Assembly (NCBI RefSeq): GCF_002161805.1 | Contig: NZ_NFIP01000004.1 | Location: forward strand, 1-64,000 | Length of the DNA: 64,000 nt | Direction of reading: 5' to 3' | From: Collinsella sp. An307 | GTDB taxonomy: Bacteria; Actinomycetota; Coriobacteriia; Coriobacteriales; Coriobacteriaceae | Shown here: positions 52,154 through 61,575 of the stretch, piece by piece | Position numbering within the stretch: the first letter of the stretch is position 1 | Layout: each line of letters begins with the position of its first letter | Translations under genes and position numbers: made by a program | The notes under the pieces: model-generated | Told to the model about the DNA's origin: nothing | Seen by the model: the letters and a program-made list of their open reading frames with translations, nothing else | Database searches by the model: none

Positions 52154-52737
52154 GGTGCCTCCTCCCCAGCAGGAAACCATAGAGCCTATATACCCAAAAC
52201 GGTTCCGCATTGGGAGCGATAGAGGACCGCCCCCCCCCGCAAACGGACTGTCCGCTGCGGTAAACGGCAGATAGAACTATGATGGATAGGACGATGTCGT
52301 TAGGTTTATAGGCCTGGTGATAATGGCGCCAACTTTGCCGTAAACGACTGGACCATCACCACGTTTTGGTGATTTGGCATCGGGGGGTCGACGTGCACAA
52401 CCATCGGACTCTGGTAGCCGTACTGATTATTGTCTTCCTGCTTCTGCTGAGCCTGCTCTTCTTCGCGCTTTGGGATAAACCGTACGAGCTATTTGCGTAT
52501 CCTCCCCAGTAATGGCGCCATGACAATCATAGCGCTCGCTACTGAATAGACGACTCTCTGCATCCCAGGAGATACGATTGGGCTGTGCCGATAATCCATG
52601 TCGCACATTGCGAATTGCCACTATTTACAAAACCATAGGCTCCGCAGACGGATTGGCTGCCGCGGTAAACGGTGGCGTCAGGCGGTAGTATGGGTATAAG
52701 CACCCTCGTTCACTACGTTTGCCTTGATAGGAGCTGT
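52154..52737. other. 584-bp region with duplicated 25-bp element and small ORF
   Basis: It contains the C9 tract (52230-52238), a 25-bp element at 52244-52268 repeated at 52649-52673 (20 of 25 identical, sharing GCGGTAAACGG), a hairpin ATCACCA/TGGTGAT at 52354-52372 and the 39-codon ORF at 52393. TATGAT follows the first element at 52279-52284. The second element lies 65 bp before the M16 protease start. Confidence 0.5.
52393..52512 (+). CDS. putative 39-residue single-span membrane protein
   Basis: A GTG at 52393 with GGGGGG 5 nt upstream opens a 39-codon ORF that ends in TAA at 52512. Residues 7-26 are almost purely hydrophobic (LVAVLIIVFLLLLSLLFFAL). They are followed by WDKPYELFAYPPQ; short basic residues (HNHR) precede the helix. 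This composition is far from random for a GC-rich intergenic region. No homologue is known to me. Start codon choice and expression are unproven. Confidence 0.5.
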   Translation: MHNHRTLVAVLIIVFLLLLSLLFFALWDKPYELFAYPPQ

Positions 52738-55700
52738 ATGGCCACCATCGAATCCGCTGCCTGCGCATCCGCCGCCCACCTGCTCGCCCCCGGTGCGACC
52801 GTCTCGGGCTTTACCGTCTGCCGCCGCGAGGCGATTGAGGAGCTCGACGCCGACGCATATGTCCTGCGCCACGAAGCCTCCGGCGCGCGCCTGCTCTACC
52901 TTGCCTGCGACGATGAGAACAAGGCCTTCGCCATTGGCTTCAAGACACCGCCGGCAGACGACACGGGCGTCTTCCACATCCTCGAGCATTCGGTACTTTG
53001 CGGCAGTGCCAAGTTCCCCGTGAAGGAGCCCTTCGTCGACCTCATCAAGAGCTCGATGCAGACGTTTCTGAACGCCATGACCTACCCGGACAAGACCATC
53101 TACCCGGTTGCCTCCACCAACGAGCAGGACTTGCTTAACCTCATGGACGTCTATATGGACGCCGTGCTGAACCCCGCCATCTACACGAAGCCCACCATCT
53201 TTGAGCAGGAGGGCTGGCACGAGGAGGTCGAGCGCGACGCCGAAGGACGTCCGCACCGCCGTATCAACGGCGTGGTCTACAACGAGATGAAAGGCGCGCT
53301 CTCGGACCCCATGGACGTGCTCGATAACGCTGTGAACCGGACTCTCTTCCCGGACACGGCTTACGCGCACGAGTCCGGCGGCAACCCCCGCGCCATTCCC
53401 TCGCTCACCTACGAGGCGTTTCTCGACAACCACGCCCGCCACTACAATCTGGCGAACAGCTACATCGTGCTCTACGGCGACTTTAGCAATGTGCGCCGCG
53501 AGCTTGCGTTTTTGGACGAGAACTACCTTGGCGCCGCGGCACAGGAGCGCGCGGCGGCCGTCCGCGCTGCATCCGGCCACGCGCCGGCTGAGGTGGGCAC
53601 ACCCAACCCGCTTGAACATCAGACGCCCGTTACCTGCGATTACAAACGCATCGAGATGGCGACTACGCCCGACAACGCCCCCGTGGGTCAGGCGTACGTG
53701 CTCGGTGACGCGCGCGACCCCTTCCGCACCGTCGCCGCGGATGTGCTCTTTGACGCGCTTCTGGGCTCCAATGAAGCGCCGGTGAAAAAGGCGCTTATCG
53801 AGGCGGGCATCGGCGGAAACGTGACCTCCTACACCTCCTCGGCGTGCTTGCAACCCTACGAGCTCATCATCCTGCAGAACGCCAAACCGGGTGCGGCGCA
53901 GACCTTCCGCCAGATCATCGAGGACACCTGCCGCGACCTTGCGGAGCACGGCATCCCGCGGGAGCGCCTGGAGGCCATCATCTCCAGCAACGAGTACGCT
54001 CTGCGTCAGCGCGACTACGGTACGGCCGACGGTGTTGTGCTTGCCTGCGAAGCGCTTTCTACCTGGCTTTACGCCGAAGACACGAGCCAGACCCGCGCCG
54101 CCACCGCCGCCCTCACCTATGCGGAGACGTTCGCGCGCCTGCGTCGCGAGCTCGATGGGGACTTCTTCGAGCAGCTCCTGCGCGAGCTCGTGCTCGAAAG
54201 CGACCACCGCGCCCTCGTGGAGCTCGTGCCCGTGGACGCCGCGCGGGGTACGGCAGACGTGCCCAGCGGCACAGATGAAGTGTCCGCTGCTGCAGATGCA
54301 GACAATACGCTCATGAACGACCCGAACTCCGCCGATTCCGGCAATCTCGATACGGTTATGAGCGCAAACGAGGCCGCGCGCATCGAAGAGCGCGTTGCGG
54401 CGCTGCGCGCGGCACAGGAGGCGGAGGACACCCCCGAGGCAAAAGCGACCCTGCCGCGCCTTACCGTGGCCGACATCGGCGCGGCGCGACCCGAGCCCGC
54501 GCTCACCCTCGACCGCGAGACGCCCCTGCCCTGCCTTGTGCACCCGCTGCCGACGCACCGCATCGCCTACGCACTCACCTACTTTGACCTCACGCACGTG
54601 AGCTATGCCGAGCTCCCCTACGTGAAGGTGCTCTGCCGCCTCATGCAGCAGCTCGCCACGCGCCGTCACACCGCCGCCGAGCTCGACAGCTATATCACGA
54701 GCAACCTCGGCTTCCTCTCCTTTACACCCGAGGTCTTCTACCGTGACGAGAATTGGCGCCTCGCCCGGCCCATGCTCTGCGTGGCGGCGGGCGCGCTCTC
54801 CGAGAAGATCGACGCCCTCGCCGAGATTCCACGCGAGGTGTGGGCGGAAACCCTCTTTGAGGACACCGGCCGCATGCGCGATGTGCTCGTGCAGCTCAAG
54901 ATTGGCATGGAGCAGGGCTTTATCGTCTCTGGCCATCAGGCGGCGCTTGCGCGCGCCTACTCCTACGTCTCGCCCGCCGGCGTGGTGCATGAGCAGCTCG
55001 GCGGCGTGGACTTCTATCTGTTCCTGAAAGACCTCGTCGAGCACTTTGACGAGCGCGCGGCCGAGCTTTGCGACAAGCTCCGCGACCTGCAAAGCCGCAT
55101 CTTCACCTCGACCGGTACGATTGCAAGCTTCACGGGCTCATCGGAGGACTACCGTGCCTATTGGGATGCCGCGGGAGACTTGGGGCTCGCACCGCGCACG
55201 GCGCCCGCCAAGGAGCTCTACGTGCCCGCGCCCGAGGACAAGCACGAGGCGTTCGTCATCCCAAGCGATGTGAGCTACACCGCGCTTTCTACCGACCCGC
55301 GCAAGCTCGGCATCGCCACAAACGGACGCTGGGGCGTGGCCGCAAATGCGCTTTCTTACGACTACCTGTGGAACGAGATCCGCGTGAAGGGCGGCGCCTA
55401 CGGGTGCGGCTTCCGCGCCGTGGTGGAGCGCCAGCTTGCGTTCTACACCTACCGCGACCCCGCCATCGACCCGTCGCTTGCGCGCATTCGCGCCGCGGGC
55501 ACTTGGCTCGCCGGCTTCGAGCCCGATTCGGCCGCCTTTGAGGGCTTTATCGTCTCAAGCGTGGCGGCGCACGACGCGCCGGTGAAACCCTATGCCCAGA
55601 CAAAGCGCCGCTGCGGCGAGTACTTTGCCGGACGTGAGCCGGGCTTCCGCGACCGCGTGCGCGCCGACATGCTTGCGGCCACGCCCGCAGAGCTGCGCGC

Positions 55701-55815
55701 GCTTAGCTCCGACATCACCCGCGTCGCCGCCGAGGCGCCCGCGTGCGTCTTCGGCGGACGGGACATCATCGCGGCGAGTGAGACCGGTTGGAACGTCGTG
55801 GAGCTGCTCGGCTAG
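52738..55815 (+). CDS. M16C insulinase-family metalloprotease (PreP-like)
   Basis: 1025 residues. The inverted zinc motif HILEH is at residues 80-84, with the third ligand downstream in EEVERDAEGRPHRRINGVVYNEMKGA. The protein is two homologous halves joined by an acidic, low-complexity hinge (~510-570), matching the presequence-protease clamshell. The late RY-type motif region WNEIRVKGGAYGCG is present. No signal peptide is seen, so it probably degrades peptides in the cytoplasm. GGAG lies 6 nt before the ATG, and a terminator follows. Confidence 0.92.
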   Translation: MATIESAACASAAHLLAPGATVSGFTVCRREAIEELDADAYVLRHEASGARLLYLACDDENKAFAIGFKTPPADDTGVFHILEHSVLCGSAKFPVKEPFVDLIKSSMQTFLNAMTYPDKTIYPVASTNEQDLLNLMDVYMDAVLNPAIYTKPTIFEQEGWHEEVERDAEGRPHRRINGVVYNEMKGALSDPMDVLDNAVNRTLFPDTAYAHESGGNPRAIPSLTYEAFLDNHARHYNLANSYIVLYGDFSNVRRELAFLDENYLGAAAQERAAAVRAASGHAPAEVGTPNPLEHQTPVTCDYKRIEMATTPDNAPVGQAYVLGDARDPFRTVAADVLFDALLGSNEAPVKKALIEAGIGGNVTSYTSSACLQPYELIILQNAKPGAAQTFRQIIEDTCRDLAEHGIPRERLEAIISSNEYALRQRDYGTADGVVLACEALSTWLYAEDTSQTRAATAALTYAETFARLRRELDGDFFEQLLRELVLESDHRALVELVPVDAARGTADVPSGTDEVSAAADADNTLMNDPNSADSGNLDTVMSANEAARIEERVAALRAAQEAEDTPEAKATLPRLTVADIGAARPEPALTLDRETPLPCLVHPLPTHRIAYALTYFDLTHVSYAELPYVKVLCRLMQQLATRRHTAAELDSYITSNLGFLSFTPEVFYRDENWRLARPMLCVAAGALSEKIDALAEIPREVWAETLFEDTGRMRDVLVQLKIGMEQGFIVSGHQAALARAYSYVSPAGVVHEQLGGVDFYLFLKDLVEHFDERAAELCDKLRDLQSRIFTSTGTIASFTGSSEDYRAYWDAAGDLGLAPRTAPAKELYVPAPEDKHEAFVIPSDVSYTALSTDPRKLGIATNGRWGVAANALSYDYLWNEIRVKGGAYGCGFRAVVERQLAFYTYRDPAIDPSLARIRAAGTWLAGFEPDSAAFEGFIVSSVAAHDAPVKPYAQTKRRCGEYFAGREPGFRDRVRADMLAATPAELRALSSDITRVAAEAPACVFGGRDIIAASETGWNVVELLG

Positions 55816-55852
55816 ATACCAGCCTCGCCGCATCCGCATTGATACGTTTTGT

Positions 55853-55892
55853 TGGCGGCCGGAGCGGTCATTTCGCTCCGGCCGCCATTTTT
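55853..55892 (+). terminator. terminator after the M16C protease
   Basis: A perfect 14-bp stem (55853-55866 with 55874-55887) is followed by TTTTT. Confidence 0.93.
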
Positions 55893-55921
55893 AGCGCGAA
55901 GTAAGGGGGCCGCGCGCAGCG

Positions 55922-56842
55922 CTACTTACCGACCGTGCGGATGTCGTAGGGCGTGGTCTGGTAGACGTAGTAGTTGAGCCAGTTGGTGTAGAGGAGCTGT
56001 GCCTGCGCGCGCCACGTGTTCACCGGTGGGCGCGAGGGGTCGTTGTCGGGGAAGTAATGAGCGGGCACCTCGGGGTCGATGCCACGCGCCACGTCGCGCT
56101 CGTACTCGAGCGCAAGGGTATCGACGTCGTACTCGGGATGGCCAAAGATAAAGAAACGACGGCTGTCGGTAGACTTCACAATGTAGAGCCCCACCTCGGG
56201 TGAATCCGCAATCACCTCGAGCTCCGGCACGCGCGCCACATCCTCGGCGCGCACCTCGGTGTTGCGCGAGTGAACAGCGTAGAAGCGGTCGTCGAGCCCG
56301 CGCACGAGCGGCGAGCTCGGCTTGACGATGCGATGCTCGAAAACACCCGACGCCTTCTTGGGCAGCGGGTGCTTGTCAATGCCGTAGTGGAAGTAGAGCC
56401 CCGCCTGCGCGCCCCAGCAGATATGGAGCGTTGAGTGCACATGCGTGGTGGACCAATCCATGATGCGGCAGAGCTCGTCCCAATAATCGACCTCCTCAAA
56501 GGGCATCTCCTCCACCGGCGCGCCCGTGATGATAAGGCCGTCGAAGCGCTCGTGGCGTACCTCCTCGAACGTGCGGTAGAACGTCTCCAGATGGCTTGCC
56601 GCAACGTGAGCCGCCTCATGGCTCGCCGTGCGCAGGAGCTCGACCTCAATCTGCAGCGGCGTATTGGAGAGCTTGCGCATGATCTGGGTCTCGGTGGCGA
56701 CCTTGGTGGGCATGAGGTTCAAGATGAGCACACGCAGGGGACGGATGTCCTGGTGAATAGCGCGGTACTCTGTCATGACAAAGATGTTCTCGGCTTCGAG
56801 CGCCGCGGTTGCGGGCAGAGCGTCGGGGATGCGGATAGGCAC
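55922..56842 (-). CDS. metA: homoserine O-acyltransferase MetA, predicted acetyl-CoA type
   Basis: 306 residues, MetA (not MetX) family. Catalytic Cys142 lies in [15 protein letters not shown], and His235 and Glu237 lie in FGHPEYD, numbering exactly as in characterised MetA. Residue 111 is Glu ([15 protein letters not shown]). Glu at this site selects acetyl-CoA, whereas Gly gives succinyl-CoA, so the product is predicted to be O-acetylhomoserine. GTG start with AAAGGAG upstream. It lies 71 bp after the Gfo/Idh gene, possibly in the same transcript. Confidence 0.93.
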   Translation of the reverse strand: MPIRIPDALPATAALEAENIFVMTEYRAIHQDIRPLRVLILNLMPTKVATETQIMRKLSNTPLQIEVELLRTASHEAAHVAASHLETFYRTFEEVRHERFDGLIITGAPVEEMPFEEVDYWDELCRIMDWSTTHVHSTLHICWGAQAGLYFHYGIDKHPLPKKASGVFEHRIVKPSSPLVRGLDDRFYAVHSRNTEVRAEDVARVPELEVIADSPEVGLYIVKSTDSRRFFIFGHPEYDVDTLALEYERDVARGIDPEVPAHYFPDNDPSRPPVNTWRAQAQLLYTNWLNYYVYQTTPYDIRTVGK

Positions 56843-56913
56843 GGTAGCACTCCTTTAGCGATCGGTCGGCTCAGCTGTCTGAGCGAATGGCGCGTACGGC
56901 ACGCCCGAGGCGC

Positions 56914-58038
56914 CTAGCGGTCCTCTCCGGCCACGGCGACGCCGGCGGCGCGGGCAACGTCGGCCTCCTCGGGATAGTAGACGCCCCAGTCGTAGCGCAG
57001 GCGCGTCATGAGGTCCATAACGTCGGCGGCGATGTCGATGAGGCCAGCCGCGTGCTCATCGCCGGCAACGGCGGCTTCGAGGTCGGCAACCTCGTAGACG
57101 AGCGCATAGCCCTCCTCTCCTACCTCGACGACTTCACGATGGCCGTCGTCGGTCCAGGTGATGAGGGCACGATCGGCGCGCGGGTACGCATCGACCTCGA
57201 TATAACACCGGTCGAAGGAAAGCATAGCGCGCTTGGGCTGCTTGGAATGGAGCGAGAGCGAGAAGACGCCAATCTGCCCCTCGGCATTACGGCACACAAA
57301 CCCGCTCGTCTCGTCCACGCCCGTCTGGGCGCGGTTGGCAAGCGACACGACCTCGGTAGGCGCGCTCGTCATGAAGAGGCGGGCGATGCTGAGCGCGTAC
57401 ACGCCGATATCGAGCATCGCTCCCCCCGCAAGCTGCGGATTGTAGAAGCGGTTGGTAAGGTCGCCATACTCCTTGTAACTGCCAAAATTCACCTGAGCGA
57501 GGTTGAGCGGGCCAAACTCCCCGGCGCGGGCGCGGTCGAGAAGCTTAGTGTACAGGGGCATATGCAGAATCGTGGTGGCGTCCATAAGCACCACGCCGTG
57601 CGCGGCGGCGAGCTCACGCGCCTCTGCGAGCTCGGCGGCGTTGAGCGTGATGGACTTCTCGCAGAGCACATGCTTGCCCGCCGCGAGGGCACGCCGTAAA
57701 AACGCGATGTGGGTGTTGTGCGGCGTGGTAATGTAGACGGCATCGACATCCGGATCGGCGTAGAGGTCATCGAAGGTCCGGTACACACGCTCGACACCGT
57801 AGCGCTCGGCAAACGCGAGGGCTTTCTCGTACGTGCGATTGGCGACGCCCGATAGATGGCGACCGGCGAGCGCGAGCGTCTGCGCCATCTGGTTGGCAAC
57901 GACGCCGCAACCGATCACTGCCCAGCGCAACTCTGGCGCACGGAAGATGTCCTGCGGAAACGCCTTGTTACGCACGGAGGCATAGGCGGCATCGGATGCC
58001 GCGGCGGAATCGAATGGAGCGCGACCAAAGGCAGACAT
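56914..58038 (-). CDS. Gfo/Idh/MocA family oxidoreductase
   Basis: 374 residues. An unusual ~35-residue N-terminal extension precedes the Rossmann start LRWAVIGCGVVANQMAQTL. The family motif HVLCEKSITLNAAELAEA near residue 125 contains the EK pair that binds nicotinamide and substrate. The C-terminal beta domain has GGAMLDIGVYALSIARLF with the conserved Asp/His-region equivalents. It oxidises or reduces a sugar or cyclitol using NAD(P). Substrate unknown. GAGGAG precedes the ATG. Confidence 0.88.
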   Translation of the reverse strand: MSAFGRAPFDSAAASDAAYASVRNKAFPQDIFRAPELRWAVIGCGVVANQMAQTLALAGRHLSGVANRTYEKALAFAERYGVERVYRTFDDLYADPDVDAVYITTPHNTHIAFLRRALAAGKHVLCEKSITLNAAELAEARELAAAHGVVLMDATTILHMPLYTKLLDRARAGEFGPLNLAQVNFGSYKEYGDLTNRFYNPQLAGGAMLDIGVYALSIARLFMTSAPTEVVSLANRAQTGVDETSGFVCRNAEGQIGVFSLSLHSKQPKRAMLSFDRCYIEVDAYPRADRALITWTDDGHREVVEVGEEGYALVYEVADLEAAVAGDEHAAGLIDIAADVMDLMTRLRYDWGVYYPEEADVARAAGVAVAGEDR

Positions 58039-58173
58039 ATGAGCTCCTCACAGCGAGCCTGGATAACGTAGCCATTATAGTCGTTGCGCGCACGCCCCTA
58101 GGCACCCGGCGCCCGCGAACCTCCCATCGGGACAGAAATGAGACGAACGAGCGAGGCCGCAGCATGTTCGCGA

Positions 58174-58299
58174 CGGAAATGGGCATCAAATCCAAAACAG
58201 CCCGGCAACAAGCCCATCCCCCAGGGATCAATTGCCCCATACACGAGGTAGGTCATACAGCGCCTATTCGATGCTTACAAAAATTGATGCCCATTTCCG
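58174..58299. repeat. 126-bp element with perfect 16-bp inverted ends
   Basis: CGGAAATGGGCATCAA (58174-58189) is perfectly inverted at 58284-58299, with 94 bp between. It lies alone in the 291-bp gap between the Gfo/Idh start and the recQ stop. No ORF is enclosed. It could be a miniature inverted-repeat element or a long-range terminator stem. Confidence 0.6.
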
Positions 58300-58329
58300 G
58301 CTCGAAATGACGCCTTACCCCAAAATCGC

Positions 58330-60348
58330 TTAGATGTGGGCACCAGGCACATGCCCTTCAGCACCGTGCACGTCCTCGAACCGAGCGATTTCCGCTAGAA
58401 AGGCGTCGCCGAAATCATCCACTTTTTTCTCGCCGATGCCGGGCACCTCCAGAAGCTCCGCACGCGTGGCGGGACGGCGTCGGCACATGCCGCGCAGAGC
58501 TTTGTCACTTGCGATCATATACGGCGCCCACGCGCGCTCGATGGCGAGCTCGCGGCGGACCTCGCGCAGGCGCTCGAAGAGCTCCGCATCGTCGCCCACG
58601 CGCGGTCGGGCGTCTTCTGCTGCCTCGGCGCGTAAGATATCGACCGCCCTGCGCGCCCGCGCGGGAGCACGACGGGCGGCGGCGCGGCGCTTCACCGTGA
58701 GGGAGAAAGCCGCGCTGCCATCTTCTCCCAGCACCTCGACCGCCCGGGGACCGAGGCCCACCACGGGGAACTGTCCCTGGGACTGCGCAAGATACCCGCG
58801 GCCGATGAGCTGGCCGATCACGTCCTTGATGCGCGCCGCAGGCTCGTCGCGCAGGGCGCCATAACCCGGCAGGTCGTCCAAGCGGTGCTGCCGTATGCGC
58901 TCGGTGTTGGCGCCGTGCAGGGCATCGGCCACAAGGGCGCGGCCAAAGCGCCCGCCACACGCCTGCACGAAACGCACCGCTTCGCGGGCGATCTCGGTCA
59001 CGTCCTCCACCTCATAGGCCGTCGTGCAGTTGGAGCAGTTGCTGCAACCTGTCCGCGCGCCATCGGGCGAGCAAGCGTCAGGGCGCGCGGCGCCCTCAGA
59101 CACCCCGAGTGCACCTTCGTCGCCAAAGTAACGCAAGATGTAGGCGCGCAAACAGCCCGTAGTCTCGCAGTAGCCCTCCATGGCGGAAAGCAGGCGGTAG
59201 CGGTTCTGGCGAGCGCGGTCGCGTGCTTCGTCGTCCAGATTGCTCTCATCATCGGTTCGGTCGATAAGGTAGCGTCTGAGGCGGAAGTCGTTGCCGTTCC
59301 AAAGCAGGTGGCACTCCGCAGGGTCGCCGTCGCGCCCGGCGCGACCCGCCTCCTGGTAGTAAGCCTCGATGCTCTCGGGCACGTTGTGGTGGATCACGTA
59401 GCGAACGTTTGGCTTGTCGATTCCCATGCCAAAGGCGTTGGTCGCCACAATCACCGGCACAAGGTCGTCGATAAAGGCTGCCTGGTTCTCTAGGCGTTCG
59501 TCCGCCAACATGCCCGCATGGTAGCGGCCCACACGAATGCCCGCCGGTGCGAGTTCGCGCCCCAAGTTGAAAGCGAGCTCGTCCACCGCCTTACGCGTCG
59601 AGCAGTAGATGATGCCGCTCTCGTCGGCATGCGCGCGGGCATAATCGCGAATCCAGACGGCCTTAGTCTTGTCGCCCATCTCCTCCACTCCAAAGTAGAG
59701 GTTGGTGCGGTCAAAACCGGTCACCACCGTCTCGGGCCGGCGAAGACCGAGCATGCGCACGATGTCAGCGCGCACGCGCTCGGTCGCCGTCGCCGTGAAC
59801 GCTGCCACAACGGGGCGCACCGGCAGCTCGTCGATAAAGCGCGCGATCTCGTGGTACGAGGGGCGAAAATCCTGTCCCCACTGGGAGACGCAGTGCGCCT
59901 CGTCCACCGCGACGAGGGGGATGCCAATGCCGCCCGGCCCCGCCACCTCGCGCGCGAAGGCGCAGAAGCGCTCGTCTGCCAGGCGCTCGGGCGCCACGTA
60001 CATGATCTGGTACCAACCCTCGCGGGCGCGCTTGAGCACTGTGTTCTGTTGAGCCGGGGTGAGGGTCGAGTTGAGATACGAGGGCCGGGCGCCCGCCGCC
60101 TTGAGCGCGCGCACCTGGTCGCCCATAAGCGAGACGAGGGGGCTCACCACGAGCGTGAGGCCGGGCAGCGTGAGCGCGGGAATCTGGTAGCAGATGGACT
60201 TGCCGGCACCGGTGGGCATGACGCCGAGTGCGTCGCGGCCGGCGAGTATCGCCGCGACGAGACGCTCCTGCCCGGGGCGAAACGCGCTGTAACCAAAGTA
60301 CGTGCCGAGCGCTTGCCGCGCCTCGTCCATGGTCACCGTGGCCGCCAT
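58330..60348 (-). CDS. recQ: ATP-dependent DNA helicase RecQ
   Basis: 672 residues. Helicase domain 1 has FRPGQERLVAAIL, Walker A PTGAGKS and the DEAH box in VDEAHCVSQWGQDFRPSY. Domain 2 has FGMGIDKPNVRYVIHHNVPESIEAYYQEAGRAGRDG. Zinc-binding cysteines (CETTGCLRAYIL...CSNCSNC), a winged helix and an HRDC domain (~590-655, PYMIASDKALRGMCRRRP...LEVPGIGEKKVDDFG) follow. It unwinds DNA 3' to 5' in repair. The ATG at 60348 has GGGGAGG at 8 nt; a GTG 9 nt upstream would be too close to it. Confidence 0.95.
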   Translation of the reverse strand: MAATVTMDEARQALGTYFGYSAFRPGQERLVAAILAGRDALGVMPTGAGKSICYQIPALTLPGLTLVVSPLVSLMGDQVRALKAAGARPSYLNSTLTPAQQNTVLKRAREGWYQIMYVAPERLADERFCAFAREVAGPGGIGIPLVAVDEAHCVSQWGQDFRPSYHEIARFIDELPVRPVVAAFTATATERVRADIVRMLGLRRPETVVTGFDRTNLYFGVEEMGDKTKAVWIRDYARAHADESGIIYCSTRKAVDELAFNLGRELAPAGIRVGRYHAGMLADERLENQAAFIDDLVPVIVATNAFGMGIDKPNVRYVIHHNVPESIEAYYQEAGRAGRDGDPAECHLLWNGNDFRLRRYLIDRTDDESNLDDEARDRARQNRYRLLSAMEGYCETTGCLRAYILRYFGDEGALGVSEGAARPDACSPDGARTGCSNCSNCTTAYEVEDVTEIAREAVRFVQACGGRFGRALVADALHGANTERIRQHRLDDLPGYGALRDEPAARIKDVIGQLIGRGYLAQSQGQFPVVGLGPRAVEVLGEDGSAAFSLTVKRRAAARRAPARARRAVDILRAEAAEDARPRVGDDAELFERLREVRRELAIERAWAPYMIASDKALRGMCRRRPATRAELLEVPGIGEKKVDDFGDAFLAEIARFEDVHGAEGHVPGAHI

Positions 60349-60387
60349 GCCGCGCACCTCCCCGCACCCATCGCAACGAACGAAAAC

Positions 60388-60421
60388 GCCCGGGCCGACG
60401 GAGGGTACCGTCGGCCCGGGC
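60388..60421 (-). terminator. terminator after the sensor kinase operon
   Basis: A 14-bp perfect stem (60388-60401 with 60408-60421) is followed on the minus strand by GTTTTCG. It lies between the GHKL kinase stop and recQ. Confidence 0.8.
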
Positions 60422-60510
60422 AGACTAGTTCCGTAGCGAGGATTATACGCTAGCGCGTGCGGCGGCGCAGCGCGGCTGCTGCACCAATGACGCCCGCACT
60501 GACAGGGCCA

Positions 60511-61575
60511 CTAATCCAACTTGAGGATCACATCGACACGAAGCATACCGTCCCGCTGTTTGAGCGTGAGGGTGCCCTCACGGCGCTCGGCAAGGTCGCG
60601 CACGATGGTGAGACCCCAGCCGTGTTCAGGGAGCAGCGAGGCTTCCCCGATGTCCATCCCGTCACGGTACGCGTGTCGCAGGCGAGGTGGCATGCGACGC
60701 GGCTTCAGTCGGTCGATGGCAGCCGCCTGCTCCGGGGTGCAAGGGTTTTCCACCGCAAGGGCGAGGTAGCCCTGAGCCGTGCGCATGCGCACCGTAACCG
60801 TAGGCACCGTGCGCGCGGGCGCATCTGCCTCATGTCGCGCCCCACCTTGCGATGCCGTTTGCTCGCGGCCAGCCACCTCTTCCGCACCTGCCTGAACCGC
60901 CGCGGTGAGAGCGTTATCCACCAGGTTAGAGATGACCGCACAGAGCTCGGCATCGGTGATACCAATATTCGCCGGAACCTCGGCATGCACGACGAGCTGC
61001 GCACCCCGCTCCTTTGCCTGCGCCATCTTGGCCTTGAGGAGGGCATCGACAACGGGGTGCGCGCAGAGGCGGCCGCCAAAACGCGGAAGCGCCTCCTCGG
61101 TGCGCGCCAACCCCTCCCGTGCTGCCGCCGCGTCGCCTGACGCCAACGCATCGGCGATACGGGTGAATTCCGCTGCATAACGTTCACGATCTTGCCGGGC
61201 CACCGCAAGCGCCTGCTCCGTTTGCGTGAGATGCACCTGTTGTACCGCAACCTGTTCCTCCAGCGCCCGCGCGCGAGCGCGGCTCACCTCGAGCTCGCTT
61301 GCCTCGGCGATACCGGCAAGGAGCCACGCATTAGACACAGCGCAGCCCGCACCTGCAACTACCGCCGCGAACTCGAGAAGCACCACGCTGGCTGACGCGT
61401 CCGCAGGCACCACGAAAACAATAATCATCAACGTCGCCATCTGCCACGCAGCGATGAGCGCCGTGAGCACGCGGCTGCCGATGGGTAGCGCGCGATATCG
61501 GCGCACGACCGACACGAAAGACAAGCCGACAACAAGAGTCGCCGCGCATACCAGCGCAAGAGCGAGCTCCCTCAT
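60511..61575 (-). CDS. GHKL ATPase subunit of a sensor kinase, lacking the phospho-acceptor His
   Basis: 354 residues. About three membrane helices (1 to ~95) are followed by a coiled coil (~95-135) and a DHp-like helical pair (RQDRERYAAEF...ADALASGDAAAAREGL). A GHKL ATP-binding domain follows with N box NLVDNALTAA and G box HGWGLTIV. The RHDxxNH H-box expected in this kinase family is missing; the aligned stretch has no His. The gene overlaps the upstream partner by 4 nt (ATGA). That partner has an intact H-box but no ATPase. Together they look like one kinase split in two. Confidence 0.82.
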   Translation of the reverse strand: MRELALALVCAATLVVGLSFVSVVRRYRALPIGSRVLTALIAAWQMATLMIIVFVVPADASASVVLLEFAAVVAGAGCAVSNAWLLAGIAEASELEVSRARARALEEQVAVQQVHLTQTEQALAVARQDRERYAAEFTRIADALASGDAAAAREGLARTEEALPRFGGRLCAHPVVDALLKAKMAQAKERGAQLVVHAEVPANIGITDAELCAVISNLVDNALTAAVQAGAEEVAGREQTASQGGARHEADAPARTVPTVTVRMRTAQGYLALAVENPCTPEQAAAIDRLKPRRMPPRLRHAYRDGMDIGEASLLPEHGWGLTIVRDLAERREGTLTLKQRDGMLRVDVILKLD

